A stretch of 6,960 nt of DNA, from contig DBVZ01000144.1 of assembly GCA_002308255.1 (NCBI GenBank), forward strand, positions 1 through 6,960, read 5' to 3'. Positions 1-5,118 of this stretch are shown here, piece by piece (position 1 is the first letter of the stretch; the number at the start of each line of letters is the position of its first letter). The DNA comes from Lachnospiraceae bacterium UBA1251 (GTDB lineage: Bacteria > Bacillota > Clostridia > Lachnospirales > Lachnospiraceae). Under the pieces are notes generated by a model. That model searched no databases and was not told where the DNA came from. It was given only the letters and a program-made list of their open reading frames with translations. The translations under genes and the position numbers were made by a program.

Positions 1-1173
1 TGTTTCACGATGGGAGATGTTGCCCGCCTGTCCCTGCACGATGAATCCCGGCTCTACAACGCTTTCGGCGTAAATGCCGAACTCCTGATCGACCATGCCT
101 GGGGCTGGGAACCGACGGATATCGCGACGATCAAATCCTACCGTCCCGAAAATCAGTCCGTCTCGTCCGGGCAGGTGCTGCCGGAACCGTATGAATGGGA
201 AAGCGGAAAACTTATTGTCCGGGAAATGACAGAGCTCCTCGCTCTGGATCTGGTTCGCAAAGGAGTCGTGACAAAGCAGGTATCGCTGACGGTCAACTAT
301 GACAGGACGTCCATCCTCCCGGCAGATTCGCCGGAACTCTTAAGCACGGGAAGATCCTCCGGCTCCGGTCGTTCTGCAAAAGCAGGCAAATATATCGTCG
401 CCAAAACAGGCAAAAAATATGCCGGTACGGTCAGCACGGATTATTACGGCCGCCCCTGTCCGAGGTACGCTCACGGCACAGAGAATCTCGATCATTACAC
501 ATCGTCCGCCCGTCTCCTTGCAGAGGCAATGATGACGCTGTACGACCGCATCACCGATCCGGATCTGACGATCCGCCGCGTAAAAGTTTCCGCGAATAAC
601 ATCATTCCGGAGGATCAGATCCCTCCGGAAATGCCGGAGCAGCTGACTCTGTTTACAGATTACGAGGCTTTGGAGAAGGAACGCGCCAAAGCCCGCGCCG
701 CGGAAGAGAAAGAAAAGAGAATGCAGAAAGCCACGCTTCTGCTTCAGCAGAAGTACGGCAAAAATGCGGTTTTAAAAGGAATGAATCTGATGGAGGGCGG
801 CAAGACAATTGAGCGGAACCGGACGATCGGCGGACACCGCGCCGGCGAAACGGATTCCTCCGGATCATCGCATGCAGAGCTGTCCGCCCCGTCTCCCGAT
901 CCGGTTTCTCCTCCTGCTGTTCCTTCCGTTCCGAAACAGGCCCCGGATCCCGTCTCTGAAAAAACTTATGCCGACATCATCAGCCTGCCCCACCGGCAGT
1001 CGCCGGACAGGCCGCATATGAGCCTGTACGACCGCGCCGCACAGTTTGGCTCCTACAAGGCGCTGACCGGATATGAAGATATGGTCGCGGACGAAGCGCG
1101 GAGGCATGAGTTTTCTTTTGATGATATCGGAGAGCGGAAAGAGCAGCCGCATCTTTCCGGCGATCACCAGTGA
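1..1173 (+). CDS. Y-family DNA polymerase (UvrX/ImpB-like), 5'-truncated, with C-terminal YolD-like segment
   Basis: This is the C-terminal part of a translesion DNA polymerase. The frame is open to base 1, and the codons before the ATG at 10 read Cys-Phe-Thr, matching the conserved thumb phrase (F-T-M-G-D-V-A-R), so the real start lies upstream and the ATG at 10 is internal. Numbering that Met as 1, residues 1-35 are the end of the thumb and about 40-200 the little-finger domain, including SYRPENQSVSSGQVL. A beta-clamp binding motif, QLTLF, sits at 211-215. A charged helix (218-245) leads to the family block KYGKNAVLKGMNLMEGG and RNRTIGGHRAG (249-279). A Ser/Pro linker (280-318) follows, then a YolD-like stretch, ADIISLPH (321-328) and MSLYDRAAQF (337-346). 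The palm with its catalytic acidic residues is outside the window, so activity cannot be judged. By family it acts at the replication fork in the SOS response. The family call is firm; the exact subfamily is less so. Confidence 0.88.
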   Translation, partial: CFTMGDVARLSLHDESRLYNAFGVNAELLIDHAWGWEPTDIATIKSYRPENQSVSSGQVLPEPYEWESGKLIVREMTELLALDLVRKGVVTKQVSLTVNYDRTSILPADSPELLSTGRSSGSGRSAKAGKYIVAKTGKKYAGTVSTDYYGRPCPRYAHGTENLDHYTSSARLLAEAMMTLYDRITDPDLTIRRVKVSANNIIPEDQIPPEMPEQLTLFTDYEALEKERAKARAAEEKEKRMQKATLLLQQKYGKNAVLKGMNLMEGGKTIERNRTIGGHRAGETDSSGSSHAELSAPSPDPVSPPAVPSVPKQAPDPVSEKTYADIISLPHRQSPDRPHMSLYDRAAQFGSYKALTGYEDMVADEARRHEFSFDDIGERKEQPHLSGDHQ

Positions 1174-1203
1174 GCTGAGAAACAGTATTGATTGACAATG
1201 CAA

Positions 1204-1235
1204 AACCGGGCAGCTTCCGCCGCCCGGTTGTTTTT
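1204..1235 (+). terminator. Rho-independent terminator of the polymerase gene
   Basis: An 8-bp perfect stem (AACCGGGC at 1204-1211, GCCCGGTT at 1222-1229) with a 10-nt loop is followed by G and five T. It begins 31 bp after the polymerase stop codon. The convergent NlpC/P60 gene ends at 1258 on the other strand. Read that way the same stem is followed by TTTTGC, so it may also stop that transcript, less efficiently. Confidence 0.8.
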
Positions 1236-1257
1236 CTCGTTATTCACTTGCAGCCGG

Positions 1258-2715
1258 TCAGTTCACTCTCCGGATGCCGAGGATCGTCGTGTGATCTGCC
1301 GTACGGTCATGGGTGATGCCCCACTTGCTGCCCTTGGCTTCGACGATACCGCCGTTTCCGTCATAGATGGCCACGTGGCCGGAATAGCAGATGACGTCGC
1401 CGGCTTTCGCTTCCGACAGAGAGTTTACCTTTTCGCCTGCCGACAGCCACTCGCCGGAGGTTCTGTAGTCTCCCGAATAATTTCCGGTATTACGGAGGAC
1501 CGCTGTGACGAAGTGTGAGCAGTCGATGCCGCCCGTCAGAGAGTTGCCGCCCCATACGTACGGGTTGCCGACATACTGATCCGCATAATCAACAATATCG
1601 CTGCCGCTCTTTTTGCCCGACGATGAACTGCCGGAACTGCTCGAACCGGAACTTCCGGAACCCGAGCTGCTCGAACTCGAACTGCCGGAACTGCTCGAAG
1701 AAGAACTTGAACTCTGCGATGCGCTCTCGCGCTGCGCGGCTTCTCTCGCCGCCTGTTCCGCAGCTCTGCGCTCCGCTTCCCTGCGCGCCGCTTCTTCCGC
1801 CGCACGTCTCTGGGCTTCTTTGATCTCCTGGATCCGCTGCAGCTGAGAATTGTACTCAGAGATCAGCGACTCGATCCTTGACGCGCGTTCTCTTGCCTGT
1901 GCGATCATGTAGCTGTAGTTGTCTTTTTTAGCTTCTGCCTCTGCGAGCCTCTGTTCCAGGATCTGTTCATTTTCTTCCAGACCCGCTTTCTGGATCTCAT
2001 AGATCTCTTTCTGCTCTTCCAGCGCCTTTTTGTGCGCTTCCAGAACAGCTTTCTCATGTTCCAGGTCCGCTTTCTGTCCTTCCAGAGCAGCTTTCTGGCT
2101 CTCGAGCTGCGCTTTCAGATCTTCGATCTCGTGAATCGTGTTGATGTATTCTTCGAGTTTTTCTCTGTCGTACTCGTGCAGCTGCTGTGTATATTCGGCT
2201 TTATTGAAGAAACTGGTAATATCATCTTCATTCAGGATCAGTGTCGCCCAGCCGATATCGCCGCCATTTTCATAAATGAACTGAATACGCTTCTTCATAT
2301 CGGCGTACTGCTTGTCTTTTCTCTCGTTCGCGGCTTCGAGTTCCTGCTCGGTGACCTCGATCTCGCCTTCCGTCTTTACGATCTCGGCTTCTTTCGCCTC
2401 GATCTGCGCGGTCGTGTCCTCGATCTCGGACTGTTTTTCTTCGATCTGGCCCTGTGTGGTCTCGATGTCCTGCTTCGCCTGGTCGATCTGGATCATGAGG
2501 TCGACGATGTCGGCGTCGATTCCGTCGATCTCCTGCTGGATCGCCTGCTGCTGCTCCTTCAGCTCGCTGATCGCGCCCTTTGTTTCGGAGAGCGCTTCTT
2601 TCGCGATGGAACGCTGTTCGCGGATATCGGATTCTGTATCGGCAAACGCCGGAACGGCTGCGTTCGCAGCCATGAAAACGGTCATGATTAAGCAGATAAG
2701 TTTTTTATTTTTCAT
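1258..2715 (-). CDS. Secreted coiled-coil NlpC/P60 peptidoglycan hydrolase
   Basis: The predicted product has 485 residues and is a cell-wall endopeptidase resembling the CwlO/PcsB/SagA architecture. Residues 1-25 are a signal peptide (MKNKK, hydrophobic core, cleavage after AFA). About 26-330 is a long Glu/Gln/Lys/Ala-rich coiled coil, about 330-368 a Ser/Gly linker, and 370-485 an NlpC/P60 domain with VGNPYVWGG, the nucleophile Cys399 in DCSHF and the base His447 in GHVAIYDG. The usual third polar residue, 12 after that His, is Glu459. I chose the ATG at 2713-2715 because it starts the signal peptide and follows GAGGAG by 7 nt; the upstream in-frame Met at 2769 lies at the promoter -35. In this family the domain cuts stem-peptide bonds, and coiled-coil relatives are controlled by FtsEX; whether that holds here is inference. 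It has its own promoter and is not in an operon with cysK. Confidence 0.9.
   Translation of the reverse strand: MKNKKLICLIMTVFMAANAAVPAFADTESDIREQRSIAKEALSETKGAISELKEQQQAIQQEIDGIDADIVDLMIQIDQAKQDIETTQGQIEEKQSEIEDTTAQIEAKEAEIVKTEGEIEVTEQELEAANERKDKQYADMKKRIQFIYENGGDIGWATLILNEDDITSFFNKAEYTQQLHEYDREKLEEYINTIHEIEDLKAQLESQKAALEGQKADLEHEKAVLEAHKKALEEQKEIYEIQKAGLEENEQILEQRLAEAEAKKDNYSYMIAQARERASRIESLISEYNSQLQRIQEIKEAQRRAAEEAARREAERRAAEQAAREAAQRESASQSSSSSSSSSGSSSSSSSGSGSSGSSSSGSSSSGKKSGSDIVDYADQYVGNPYVWGGNSLTGGIDCSHFVTAVLRNTGNYSGDYRTSGEWLSAGEKVNSLSEAKAGDVICYSGHVAIYDGNGGIVEAKGSKWGITHDRTADHTTILGIRRVN
1625..1699 (-). repeat. Repeat-rich Ser/Gly linker coding sequence
   Basis: A 21-bp sequence is perfectly repeated at 1625-1645 and 1679-1699, 54 bp apart and therefore in frame, within the segment coding for the Ser/Gly linker. 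Related shorter copies lie between. Ser codons are mixed (TCG, AGC, AGT, TCC), so the tract grew by unit duplication rather than by single-codon slippage. Length variation between strains would change only the linker. Confidence 0.7.
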
Positions 2716-2718
2716 AAT

Positions 2719-2763
2719 AATACTCCTCACTCTGCCTAGTATCATAACAGGATGAGGAGTATT
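2719..2763. repeat. 11-bp inverted repeat spanning promoter spacer and ribosome binding site
   Basis: AATACTCCTCA at 2719-2729 and TGAGGAGTATT at 2753-2763 are perfect inverted copies separated by 23 bp. In the orientation of the NlpC/P60 gene, the downstream copy contains the Shine-Dalgarno GAGGAG (7 nt before ATG). The upstream copy lies between the -35 and -10 boxes. If transcription starts about 7 nt after the -10, the upstream copy is not in the mRNA, which favours a DNA operator, or coincidence, over an RNA hairpin. A transcript from further upstream would form a hairpin hiding the ribosome binding site. Confidence 0.65.
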
Positions 2764-2769
2764 TATCAA
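2741..2769 (-). promoter_or_regulatory. Strong sigma-A type promoter of the NlpC/P60 gene
   Basis: On the minus strand, TTGATA (2764-2769), a 17-bp spacer and TATGAT (2741-2746) each match the consensus at five of six positions. The -10 is preceded by TG one base away (extended -10). The predicted start near 2734 gives a leader of roughly 19 nt that holds little besides the ribosome binding site. Confidence 0.8.
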
Positions 2770-2864
2770 GATTTTATTGCAAATTGTTACAAATTAATTA
2801 AGTTAACATAAATGCGGTTGCCAAAAATTTACATTGTTTGTGCATTATTTATTACAAATAAATC
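2770..2864 (-). other. AT-rich spacer between cysK and the NlpC/P60 gene
   Basis: This 95-bp spacer is strongly AT-rich and sits directly upstream of the NlpC promoter, where it could act as an UP element. It includes an AT-only inverted repeat (ATTTATT at 2847-2853, AATAAAT at 2857-2863) just after the cysK stop. I see no convincing intrinsic terminator for cysK, because the only stem lacks G/C pairs. Confidence 0.5.
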
Positions 2865-3794
2865 TCATACATCAAACAAAGGTGTGGAGAAATAGCGCTC
2901 CGCGGTGTCCGGAAGAACCGTGACGACCGTTTTCCCTTCTCCGAGTTTTTCAGCGAGCTTCAGTGCCGCTGCGACATTGGTTCCGCTCGAGATGCCGCAC
3001 AGAAGGCCTTCCTCTCTCGCAAGACGGCGCGACGTCTCCAGAGCTTCGTCGTCGGTGACGACGTAAATATCATCGTAGATCTGTGTATTCAATATTTCCG
3101 GGATAATGCCGTCGCCGATCCCCATCTGCAGATGGGTGCCGACATTTCCGCCGGCGAGGATGGCTGCATTTTCCGGCTCTACCGCCCAGATCTCAAGATC
3201 AGGATACTGCGCCTTCAGCACTTCCCCGATCCCGGTGATCGTGCCGCCGGTGCCGATGCCCGAGCAGAAGCCGTGAATGGGTCCCGCCACCTGCTCCATG
3301 ATCTCCAGTGCCGTATGATTTTTGTGTGCCATCAGATTGTCCGGATTTTCGAACTGCTGCGGCACGAACACTCTCGGATCTTCCGCCTGCATGCGCATTG
3401 CCGTATCGACGCATTCCTTGATGCACTCGCCGATATCGCCCGCGTCATGGACGAAGATCACTTCCGCGCCGTACTGCCGGACAAGCTTGCTGCGTTCGAT
3501 GCTTACGGAATCCGGCATGATGATGATCGTGCGGTACCCCTTCACCGCACCGACCAGGGCGAGACCGATCCCCTGGTTGCCGCTCGTCGGCTCCACGATG
3601 ATGGAATCAGGGCCGATCAGTCCCTTTCTCTCCGCTTCATTGATCATGTTCAGGGCTGTTCTCGTTTTGATGGAACCGCCGACATTGAGGGCTTCAAATT
3701 TGACCAGCACCTCCGCACTGCCTTTCTTCGGCATACGGTTCAGGCGGACGACCGGCGTCCGGCCTACTGCTTCTAATATATTCCGGCAAATCAT
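2865..3794 (-). CDS. cysK: Cysteine synthase family protein (O-acetylserine sulfhydrylase type)
   Basis: The predicted product is a 309-residue cytoplasmic fold-type II PLP enzyme of the length usual for CysK, expected to make cysteine from an activated serine and sulfide. The PLP lysine is Lys43 in NVGGSIKTR. The substrate-carboxylate loop is TSGNQ at 70-74, where classical CysK has TSGNT. The phosphate-binding loop is GTGGT at 181-185, and GISSG at 267-271 supplies the serine that contacts the pyridine nitrogen. The C-terminal phrase DTAERYFSTPLF resembles the family's usual D-x-x-E-R-Y. The ATG at 3792-3794 follows AGGA by 7 nt and begins with the normal family N-terminus. No T-box or S-box is visible in its leader. 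The substrate could be O-acetylserine, O-phosphoserine or another activated amino acid; the altered loop means substrate specificity is not settled by sequence. Confidence 0.88.
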   Translation of the reverse strand: MICRNILEAVGRTPVVRLNRMPKKGSAEVLVKFEALNVGGSIKTRTALNMINEAERKGLIGPDSIIVEPTSGNQGIGLALVGAVKGYRTIIIMPDSVSIERSKLVRQYGAEVIFVHDAGDIGECIKECVDTAMRMQAEDPRVFVPQQFENPDNLMAHKNHTALEIMEQVAGPIHGFCSGIGTGGTITGIGEVLKAQYPDLEIWAVEPENAAILAGGNVGTHLQMGIGDGIIPEILNTQIYDDIYVVTDDEALETSRRLAREEGLLCGISSGTNVAAALKLAEKLGEGKTVVTVLPDTAERYFSTPLFDV

Positions 3795-3842
3795 TCTTTT
3801 TTCCTGTGTCTGTTTTCTGTGAACTGATATGGTATATTTTAA

Positions 3843-3862
3843 AGGAAAGAATCTTTCCTCCT
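3843..3862 (-). promoter_or_regulatory. Leader hairpin with an orphan Shine-Dalgarno sequence upstream of cysK
   Basis: On the minus strand, AGGAAAG (3853-3859) and CTTTCCT (3843-3849) form a perfect 7-bp inverted repeat with a 3-nt loop. The sequence immediately 5' makes AGGAGG (3857-3862), a full Shine-Dalgarno that has no ATG, GTG or TTG at usable distance. It lies about 50 nt before the cysK start. It could be an mRNA-stabilising ribosome-docking site of the kind known in Bacillus leaders (inference). Confidence 0.4.
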
Positions 3863-3880
3863 GAAATCGCTGTCTTACAG

Positions 3881-3907
3881 ATTATCACAGGGGTCGTGGA
3901 CTGTCAA
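3881..3907 (-). promoter_or_regulatory. Candidate promoter of cysK
   Basis: On the minus strand, a perfect TTGACA (3902-3907) is followed after 15 bp by GATAAT (3881-3886), with TG one base before it. The two boxes are good, but the spacing is shorter than the usual 16-18 bp, so the promoter may be weak or need an activator. It would give a leader of about 80 nt. Confidence 0.5.
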
Positions 3908-3932
3908 TTTGAAGCGTCCCGCGAATACCCCG

Positions 3933-3965
3933 AAAATACAATTTCCCGGGCATATCCCGGGAAAT
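3933..3965 (-). terminator. Intrinsic terminator of the PfkB-family kinase gene
   Basis: Perfect 10-bp arms (ATTTCCCGGG at 3941-3950, CCCGGGAAAT at 3956-3965) enclose a 5-nt loop, 33 bp after the kinase stop codon. On the minus strand the stem is followed by TGTATTTT, a broken U tract. It separates the kinase transcript from the cysK promoter just beyond. Confidence 0.65.
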
Positions 3966-3998
3966 CCTGTTCTCATATCTCTAAAAGTACTAATCATC

Positions 3999-4919
3999 TC
4001 ATAAATTAAAATCCTTGAGAGGAAGCTTCGGGCAGGTGCTCTCCGGGATCGTGATAACTACCGTTGCAAGATGGGTTCCGATCTTTACGGACTCCCGAAG
4101 TCTCCTTCCGTTCGTGAGGCCGATCGCGAGTCCGGCGCAGAAAGCGTCTCCTGCTCCCGTTGTATCCCGCACGGTCACTTTTTTTGTCGGACAGAAGCCG
4201 CAATCCCCGCTTGCGGACGCGTAGATTGATCCTTTCTCTCCCAGTGTGACCACCATGGAGGCGATCCCCTCTTTCTTAATAATAGAAGCAAGATCCTCAG
4301 CAAGGAGCTCCGGTGTTCTGTCCGTCAGACTGAAGTCCTCTCCGAACAGGATCCCCGCTTCTTCTCCGTTGCACACGAAGCAGTCGAGTGATTTCAGCAG
4401 ATCGCGCATCCGGACAGCAATGTTCATGTTGGAAACAAGGGCGTATACTTTCTTATTATATTTCTTCGCAAGGGAGAAGACGCGCTCGGCGATCTCCCTG
4501 CCGATGTCGAACTCGATCACGACGCTTTCCGCATCCCTGAAAATCTCATCCCCCTGCTCATCAAGGATCTCTATGAGCGGATCCATTTCCGGCCGCTTGG
4601 AAATGGATCCCGCCAGATCTCCGCGCTCGTCAAATACCGCCAGCCAGATTCCCATCCCGTTCGGTTCTTTGCGGATGTAGTCTGCATTTACATCATGATC
4701 CCGAAGCGTCTGAATCACCTGCTGGCCGGTCCCGCTTTTGTCCACGAGGGTGAGCAGAGTGGACGGCATTCCGGTACTGGCAATGTCCTTCGCCACATTG
4801 TGACCGACTCCGCCGTGGAAAAACTCAACGCTGCCCGCATTGCGCCCCGTGGGGATATATTCATCAAACGGAAATCCTTTAATGTCCACAAAAATGGTGC
4901 CGACAACAACAATGCCCAT
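3999..4919 (-). CDS. PfkB/ribokinase-family sugar or nucleoside kinase
   Basis: The predicted product has 306 residues and is a cytoplasmic ATP-dependent kinase of the ribokinase fold. The N-terminal strand GIVVVGTIFVDIKG carries Asp12, the usual substrate contact. The first PfkB signature is at 36-44 (GGVGHNVAK). The N-x-x-E type motif NGEE is at 184-187, and the second signature DTTGAGDAF at 252-260 contains the catalytic base Asp258 and the anion-hole glycines. All core residues are present, so it is probably active. I chose the ATG at 4917-4919 because AGGAGA lies 5-6 nt before it and the family N-terminus begins there; a longer reading from a TTG at 4964 adds a non-conserved segment and would put that ribosome binding site inside the gene. 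The substrate (ribose, fructose phosphate, adenosine, pseudouridine or another) is not determined by the sequence, and no transporter or catabolic gene is adjacent. Confidence 0.87.
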   Translation of the reverse strand: MGIVVVGTIFVDIKGFPFDEYIPTGRNAGSVEFFHGGVGHNVAKDIASTGMPSTLLTLVDKSGTGQQVIQTLRDHDVNADYIRKEPNGMGIWLAVFDERGDLAGSISKRPEMDPLIEILDEQGDEIFRDAESVVIEFDIGREIAERVFSLAKKYNKKVYALVSNMNIAVRMRDLLKSLDCFVCNGEEAGILFGEDFSLTDRTPELLAEDLASIIKKEGIASMVVTLGEKGSIYASASGDCGFCPTKKVTVRDTTGAGDAFCAGLAIGLTNGRRLRESVKIGTHLATVVITIPESTCPKLPLKDFNL

Positions 4920-4971
4920 GCGTTTCTCCTTTCGGGAAATGCAGTTTTTTCTTAAGGAGCACAAACTGACG

Positions 4972-4987
4972 GGGGATTTGTTTCCCC
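4972..4987 (-). promoter_or_regulatory. Small hairpin near the 5' end of the kinase mRNA
   Basis: GGGGA (4972-4976) and TCCCC (4983-4987) form a 5-bp GC-rich stem with a 6-nt loop. It sits at the predicted 5' end of the kinase mRNA, about 50 nt before the start codon. Such a stem could protect the 5' end from decay. No riboswitch class is recognisable. Confidence 0.3.
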
Positions 4988-4993
4988 GCAGTT

Positions 4994-5022
4994 ATTATAT
5001 ACTAATTTGTGATGAAAAACAT
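4994..5022 (-). promoter_or_regulatory. Candidate promoter of the PfkB-family kinase
   Basis: A perfect TATAAT lies on the minus strand at 4994-4999. At 17-bp spacing the -35 is ATGTTT (5017-5022), a poor match. The leader would be about 68 nt. The -35 region overlaps that of the divergent XRE gene. Confidence 0.5.
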
Positions 5023-5041
5023 CTCCGATATCATGTATAAT
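5013..5041 (+). promoter_or_regulatory. Candidate promoter of the XRE-family gene
   Basis: A perfect TATAAT at 5036-5041 has a weak -35 (TGAAAA, 5013-5018) 17 bp upstream. The start would lie near 5048, giving a leader of about 70 nt. A 13-bp palindrome, GATG-AAAAA-CATC (5011-5023), covers both divergent -35 regions and could be an operator (inference). Confidence 0.5.
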
Positions 5042-5072
5042 ATAGAAAACGGAAACGCAGCTTGCTTCATTC

Positions 5073-5089
5073 TTATACAGATCTGATAA
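5073..5089. repeat. Near-palindrome in the leader of the XRE gene, possible operator
   Basis: TTATACAGATCTGATAA is centred on the perfect 8-bp palindrome CAGATCTG (5078-5085). It is flanked by TTAT and ATAA, offset by one extra A. It lies between the promoter and the ribosome binding site of a gene for a DNA-binding protein, the usual place for an autoregulatory site. Function is inferred from position only. Confidence 0.35.
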
Positions 5090-5118
5090 ATAAATCAGGA
5101 AAGAAGGAGGTCGAACTC

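Noticed and set aside
1536..1805. Arg/Ala-rich minus-strand frame within the NlpC/P60 gene
   Set aside because: It is a frame shadow of the repetitive Ser/Gly linker and charged coiled-coil codons.
2032..2691. 219-codon plus-strand reading frame rich in Leu, Phe and Asp
   Set aside because: It lies exactly antisense to the coiled-coil region of the NlpC/P60 gene. Its composition is the mirror of Glu/Lys/Gln-rich codons, and it lacks a ribosome binding site and a recognisable domain.
2786..2856. Four WalR-like half-sites (TGTWAH) on the minus strand upstream of the NlpC/P60 gene (2851-2856, 2828-2833, 2803-2808, 2786-2791)
   Set aside because: WalR boxes need two half-sites separated by 5 bp; these are 17-25 bp apart start to start, and the AT-rich context makes single half-sites likely by chance.
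2847..2863. Inverted repeat just after the cysK stop, considered as a terminator
   Set aside because: The 7-bp stem has only A/T pairs and no T run follows, so it would be too unstable.
3132..3776. 214-codon plus-strand reading frame
   Set aside because: It is antisense to cysK, which has full family motifs; this frame has no recognisable protein features.
3694..3888. Small minus-strand frame overlapping the cysK start
   Set aside because: Its start overlaps the proposed cysK -10 box, and most of it is cysK read in another frame.
3806..4009. 67-codon plus-strand frame in the cysK-kinase spacer
   Set aside because: It starts with GTG without a Shine-Dalgarno, crosses a terminator stem, and resembles no known protein.
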